This document shows positions 39,340 to 41,713 of a stretch of 41,713 nucleotides of DNA, piece after piece (position 1 is the stretch's first letter; the number at the start of each line of letters is the position of its first letter). This DNA comes from a virus. The stretch spans positions 1-41,713 of IMG/VR virus record IMGVR_UViG_3300033153_002310; one strand, 5' to 3'. Position numbers and translations under genes: made by a program. The notes below the pieces were generated by a model. The model made no database searches and was not told the DNA's origin. It was given only the letters and a program-made list of their open reading frames with translations.

Positions 39340-39749
39340 TGGGTCGTGAGAAAACAGGTCGCCCAATAGATACTCCCATTGGCTCAGGCCTTAACGTCAC
39401 TGGGCAGGACTTTGAACGTAGAGCACCTATCATACCGCCTGGGACTATATCCTACATCTACAGTGGAGAGTTCAGAACTACTACCAAGACTGCCAGCTTC
39501 ACTCTCAGTACTGAAATGGTAGTACTGGTAGACGCCACTGCCTGTAGCATAACTCTGACCTTGCCCGCTGCCAGTAGCAACCGCCACAAGGTCTACTACA
39601 TAAAGAAGATAGACCCCACTAATCATAGTGTAATCATAAGAGGCAATAACACTACAGAGAATATAGACGATGAAGAGGAGTTTGAGATAACGATACCCTA
39701 CACTTGCATTACAGTAATCTGTGATGCTTCTGACTGGTGGATAATCTAA
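39339..39749 (+). CDS. Small beta-rich virion protein, GTG start
   Basis: 136 residues. The C-terminal roughly 90 residues (TASFTLSTEMVVLVDATACSITLTLPAAS, then YYIKKIDPTNHSVIIRG and ITVICDASDWWI) form a beta pattern common in phage fibre-tip and baseplate proteins. GTG start, supported by GGAGG upstream. It is followed by a clear AAAGGAGG site for the next gene. Confidence 0.68.
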   Translation: MGREKTGRPIDTPIGSGLNVTGQDFERRAPIIPPGTISYIYSGEFRTTTKTASFTLSTEMVVLVDATACSITLTLPAASSNRHKVYYIKKIDPTNHSVIIRGNNTTENIDDEEEFEITIPYTCITVICDASDWWII

Positions 39750-39760
39750 AGGAGGTAATT

Positions 39761-39868
39761 ATGGCTAAGGGAGTTCCTAAGAGGGACGGTAGTGGCAAAG
39801 GCGTAAGGGCTAACAGAGGCAGAGGCGGCTGTGCTACTACTAAGAGAACCGGTAGAGGAAGGAGGTAG
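39761..39868 (+). CDS. Tiny basic protein, 35 residues
   Basis: AKGVPKRDGSGKGVRANRGR with a GGC and a GRGRR end. AAAGGAGG precedes the ATG. The G(V/I)P-RDGSG-G-NRGRGGC phrase resembles tiny basic proteins in many phages, of unknown function. It is one of four very basic proteins in the late arm. Confidence 0.7.
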   Translation: MAKGVPKRDGSGKGVRANRGRGGCATTKRTGRGRR

Positions 39869-39871
39869 CTT

Positions 39872-40012
39872 ATGACATATATACCTATGCAGGAAGCTCA
39901 AAGAGAGGACATCTCTATACAACAAGAGCAACTGGCTGCACTTAGAGTAATAGCAGCACAGTTGGCAGAAGTAACAGGTAACGAAATAAAGGAGGATGAG
40001 GTAAATGGCTAG
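39872..40012 (+). CDS. Small acidic helical protein, 46 residues
   Basis: ATG at 39872, with AGGAGG in the end of the previous gene; stop TAG at 40012. One helix (EDISIQQEQLAALRVIAAQLAEVTG) and an acidic tail. It overlaps the next gene by 8 bases. The function is unknown. Confidence 0.62.
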   Translation: MTYIPMQEAQREDISIQQEQLAALRVIAAQLAEVTGNEIKEDEVNG

Positions 40013-40565
40013 ATTAGAAGGACAAGATGGAACTCCAGCAAAGGTAAATTCAGAAGGACAGCTACATGCTTGGGCTAACTGCTTCAGTGAAGACCACTAT
40101 GCAGCGGTGCAAGGTAATGCCTATGTTATGGACTTGGATGGTATAGCTACTAATGGTGCTGAGCATATCGCAGTTATCAAGAACACTGACGACCGTGACC
40201 TGATAATTACATCAGTCACTATCTGGGTAGCAACCTTCAAGGACACTACCTATGTTGAGGCGCTGCTGAATGAGACCTTCACCTATGCTGCTGGTGGTAC
40301 TGCTGTTACCCCAGTCAATATGAAGTCAGGACTGGTAGGTGGCGCTGAGGGCGAATTCTATACTATAGCTGCTGCTGGAACTGACATCACTACCTTTGGT
40401 GGAACTGCCGTCTTTGGAGGCAGATTCATCTTCACCACTACGCCTCTTAAGTGGCATAAGGACAGCGGCTGGATAGTACCTAAGAATCAGGTCTGGTCAC
40501 TATACAATCAAGGTAATGATAATACCTTCTACGGCTATATATCATTCTACTATCATAACGGATAG
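40005..40565 (+). CDS. Beta-rich structural protein
   Basis: 186 residues. The opening ARLEGQDGTPAKVNSEGQLHAWA is seen in phage structural proteins that begin with a short exchangeable strand. The rest is beta-rich (HIAVIKNTDDRDLIITSVTIWVAT and GRFIFTTTPLKW). It ends in NTFYGYISFYYHNG. A head fibre or head-tail surface protein is likely. Confidence 0.65.
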   Translation: MARLEGQDGTPAKVNSEGQLHAWANCFSEDHYAAVQGNAYVMDLDGIATNGAEHIAVIKNTDDRDLIITSVTIWVATFKDTTYVEALLNETFTYAAGGTAVTPVNMKSGLVGGAEGEFYTIAAAGTDITTFGGTAVFGGRFIFTTTPLKWHKDSGWIVPKNQVWSLYNQGNDNTFYGYISFYYHNG

Positions 40566-40574
40566 GAGTAACTT

Positions 40575-41033
40575 ATGCCAGGCGGAATAGACACGAGACT
40601 AGTAGGACCTGATAGCAAACCTCTGCATAGTGATGATGGCACGCTAGCGGTAACTACAGAGCAGAAGGCACATAGCCACTTTGTATCTGTTGCCCTAGCA
40701 ACTATAGCAGCCTCACCCTATAGGCTAGTTACTCCAATCAGCACAGGTACTATTGAGATAACTGACCTGCTGCTAACAGCAGAGGAGAAAGCTAACGGGT
40801 CTATTGTTGTTCAGTTCAATGACGGTACTGATACTGCCATAGTAGCTACTGGCTATGTAGCTACTAGAACTCTCAACTTGTTCATGCCTTTCATCGGCAG
40901 GGTGCAAGGATGGAGGTCTGCGTACTTAGAAGCATCATTGGCTGGAGACAACTTTGCTGCTACTGTAACAGTAGTCTACATCAAGCATCCCGAGACAGGT
41001 CCTGACTACGCTAAGTGGAACTCATTGAGATAG
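40575..41033 (+). CDS. Beta-rich structural protein, related in plan to its neighbour
   Basis: 152 residues. PGGIDTRLVGPDSKPLHSDDGTLAV at the N-terminus parallels the opening of the upstream gene. The body is beta-rich (GTIEITDLLLTAEEKANGSIVVQF and FAATVTVVYIKH). The ATG has GGAG upstream, and the stop precedes the adaptor's GAGGTAAATT site. It is a probable virion surface or completion protein. Confidence 0.65.
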   Translation: MPGGIDTRLVGPDSKPLHSDDGTLAVTTEQKAHSHFVSVALATIAASPYRLVTPISTGTIEITDLLLTAEEKANGSIVVQFNDGTDTAIVATGYVATRTLNLFMPFIGRVQGWRSAYLEASLAGDNFAATVTVVYIKHPETGPDYAKWNSLR

Positions 41034-41043
41034 GAGGTAAATT

Positions 41044-41713
41044 ATGGGTAAAACTGCACTACAGATGAGGGCTGCGTTAAAGACTGACCTCAGGACTACT
41101 GATGAAATAACTGATGCAGAGCTCAACCGTGCCATTGAGAGAGCAATATCTGACCTTAGCAGAATGTTGCCCAGAGAGAAGACTTACGAGGAGAGCCTAC
41201 AGTTCTCTGTATCAGCTGAGTCAGTTACTATGCCTGCTGATACTAGCCTGGATGCTATCGTTGCAGATGAGGACATATCATCTTTTGCTGCTGGCAGTAC
41301 CTGCACGATAGATGGGCAACCTGATGTGCCTAGGCCGCTAGTAGTAACTCTGACTGATGCCGACAACTCTATAACTGGAATGACCATAGATATCGTAGGT
41401 ACTGATGAGAATGATATTGCCCTAGCTGAAACCTTCTCCTACATCAAAGGTGATAGCAAGACCATCACAGGGAAGAAGTATTTCAAGAATGTCTACTCAG
41501 TCACTGCTGCACAGATAGCTGGAGTAGGTGCTTCAGACATTCTGGACATAGGCTACGGAGCTTATACTGATGTCTGGGTTAGCCTAGCTAACAAGCCTGT
41601 CAAGTGGGGCAGTGAGAAGGACGTAACTGACGAGGACGCCAATGCTCTCACCCGCAATACTGACTTCTACATAGACTATTACAACGGGAGGATTAAGGCT
41701 ATCAGTGGTGGCG
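41044..41713 (+). CDS. Head-tail adaptor-like protein (5' part, runs off the window)
   Basis: The start of the gene whose 3' part is at 1-1618. The ATG follows GGAGGTAAATT. The first 45 residues (LQMRAALKTDLRTTDEITDAELNRAIERAISDLSRMLPR) are the paired helices typical of phage adaptor/gp6-like proteins that sit under the portal. The beta-rich part follows and continues past the window end. The overlap with the left end differs by four residues, so two strain variants are represented. Confidence 0.68.
   Translation, partial: MGKTALQMRAALKTDLRTTDEITDAELNRAIERAISDLSRMLPREKTYEESLQFSVSAESVTMPADTSLDAIVADEDISSFAAGSTCTIDGQPDVPRPLVVTLTDADNSITGMTIDIVGTDENDIALAETFSYIKGDSKTITGKKYFKNVYSVTAAQIAGVGASDILDIGYGAYTDVWVSLANKPVKWGSEKDVTDEDANALTRNTDFYIDYYNGRIKAISGG
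41241..41713 (+). repeat. Terminal direct repeat, right copy
   Basis: The counterpart of bases 1-473, with 16 substitutions and no gaps. The first 96 and last 114 bases of the overlap are identical. Collapsing the two copies gives a circle of about 41,240 bases. Confidence 0.9.

Overview
The window is a complete tailed-phage genome that was assembled as a circle and opened inside a gene. Its last 473 bases (41241-41713) repeat its first 473 with 16 substitutions and no gaps, so the real circle is about 41.24 kb. The gene cut by the ends (a head-tail adaptor) reads through the junction as one frame of about 604 codons. There is no integrase, no recognisable repressor, no partition or plasmid gene, and no tRNA, CRISPR array or insertion sequence. 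This suggests a lytic phage, probably recovered from a metagenome. Near-perfect GGAGG ribosome sites and consensus sigma-70 promoters point to a bacterial host. The sequence alone does not name that host.

Layout. Transcription diverges from a control region at 18945-19074. The minus-strand (early/replication) arm runs from 18944 down to 1768. It begins with a dense series of very small genes (13.2-18.9 kb), many of them zinc ribbons, plus an MT-A70 methyltransferase. Then come a RepA-like helicase, a probable single-strand binding protein, a RecB/Cas4-like exonuclease, a Sak4-like recombinase, an RNase H-like protein, an ERCC4-fold protein, a second methyltransferase, two HNH endonucleases and a family-A DNA polymerase. 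The plus-strand (late) arm runs from 19075 through the junction to 1618. It holds a probable small terminase, small basic proteins, a tail fibre, the large terminase, portal, a giant 2124-residue protein, scaffold, major capsid protein, a decoration-like protein, a hub-like protein, a beta-propeller protein, several small beta-rich virion proteins and the adaptor. The two arms converge on hairpins at 1619-1767.

How it works together. The minus arm looks sufficient for replication and recombination (polymerase, helicase, SSB, exonuclease, annealase/recombinase) and for DNA modification by two orphan methyltransferases. The plus arm encodes packaging and the virion. No tape-measure or tube protein is visible. 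A very large protein between portal and scaffold may be an ejected internal protein, and a short-tailed (podovirus-like) particle is the best guess. I recognise no endolysin.

Regulation is unusually readable. Eight promoters have a perfect TTGACA, a 17-18 bp spacer and a TGn-extended -10. Three of them carry apparent operators: two share a TTGCA-tcg-TGCAA palindrome, and one has a TAGTACT palindrome. The two late promoters share a GGATAA...TTATCC element that abuts the -35. A related A-rich element forms a perfect 21-bp inverted repeat around one unknown gene. A roughly 180-nt structured leader precedes the exonuclease gene. The strongest leads are an ADP-ribosyltransferase-like domain inside the giant virion protein, the structured leader, the operator sets, and a DNA polymerase with several altered active-site motifs.
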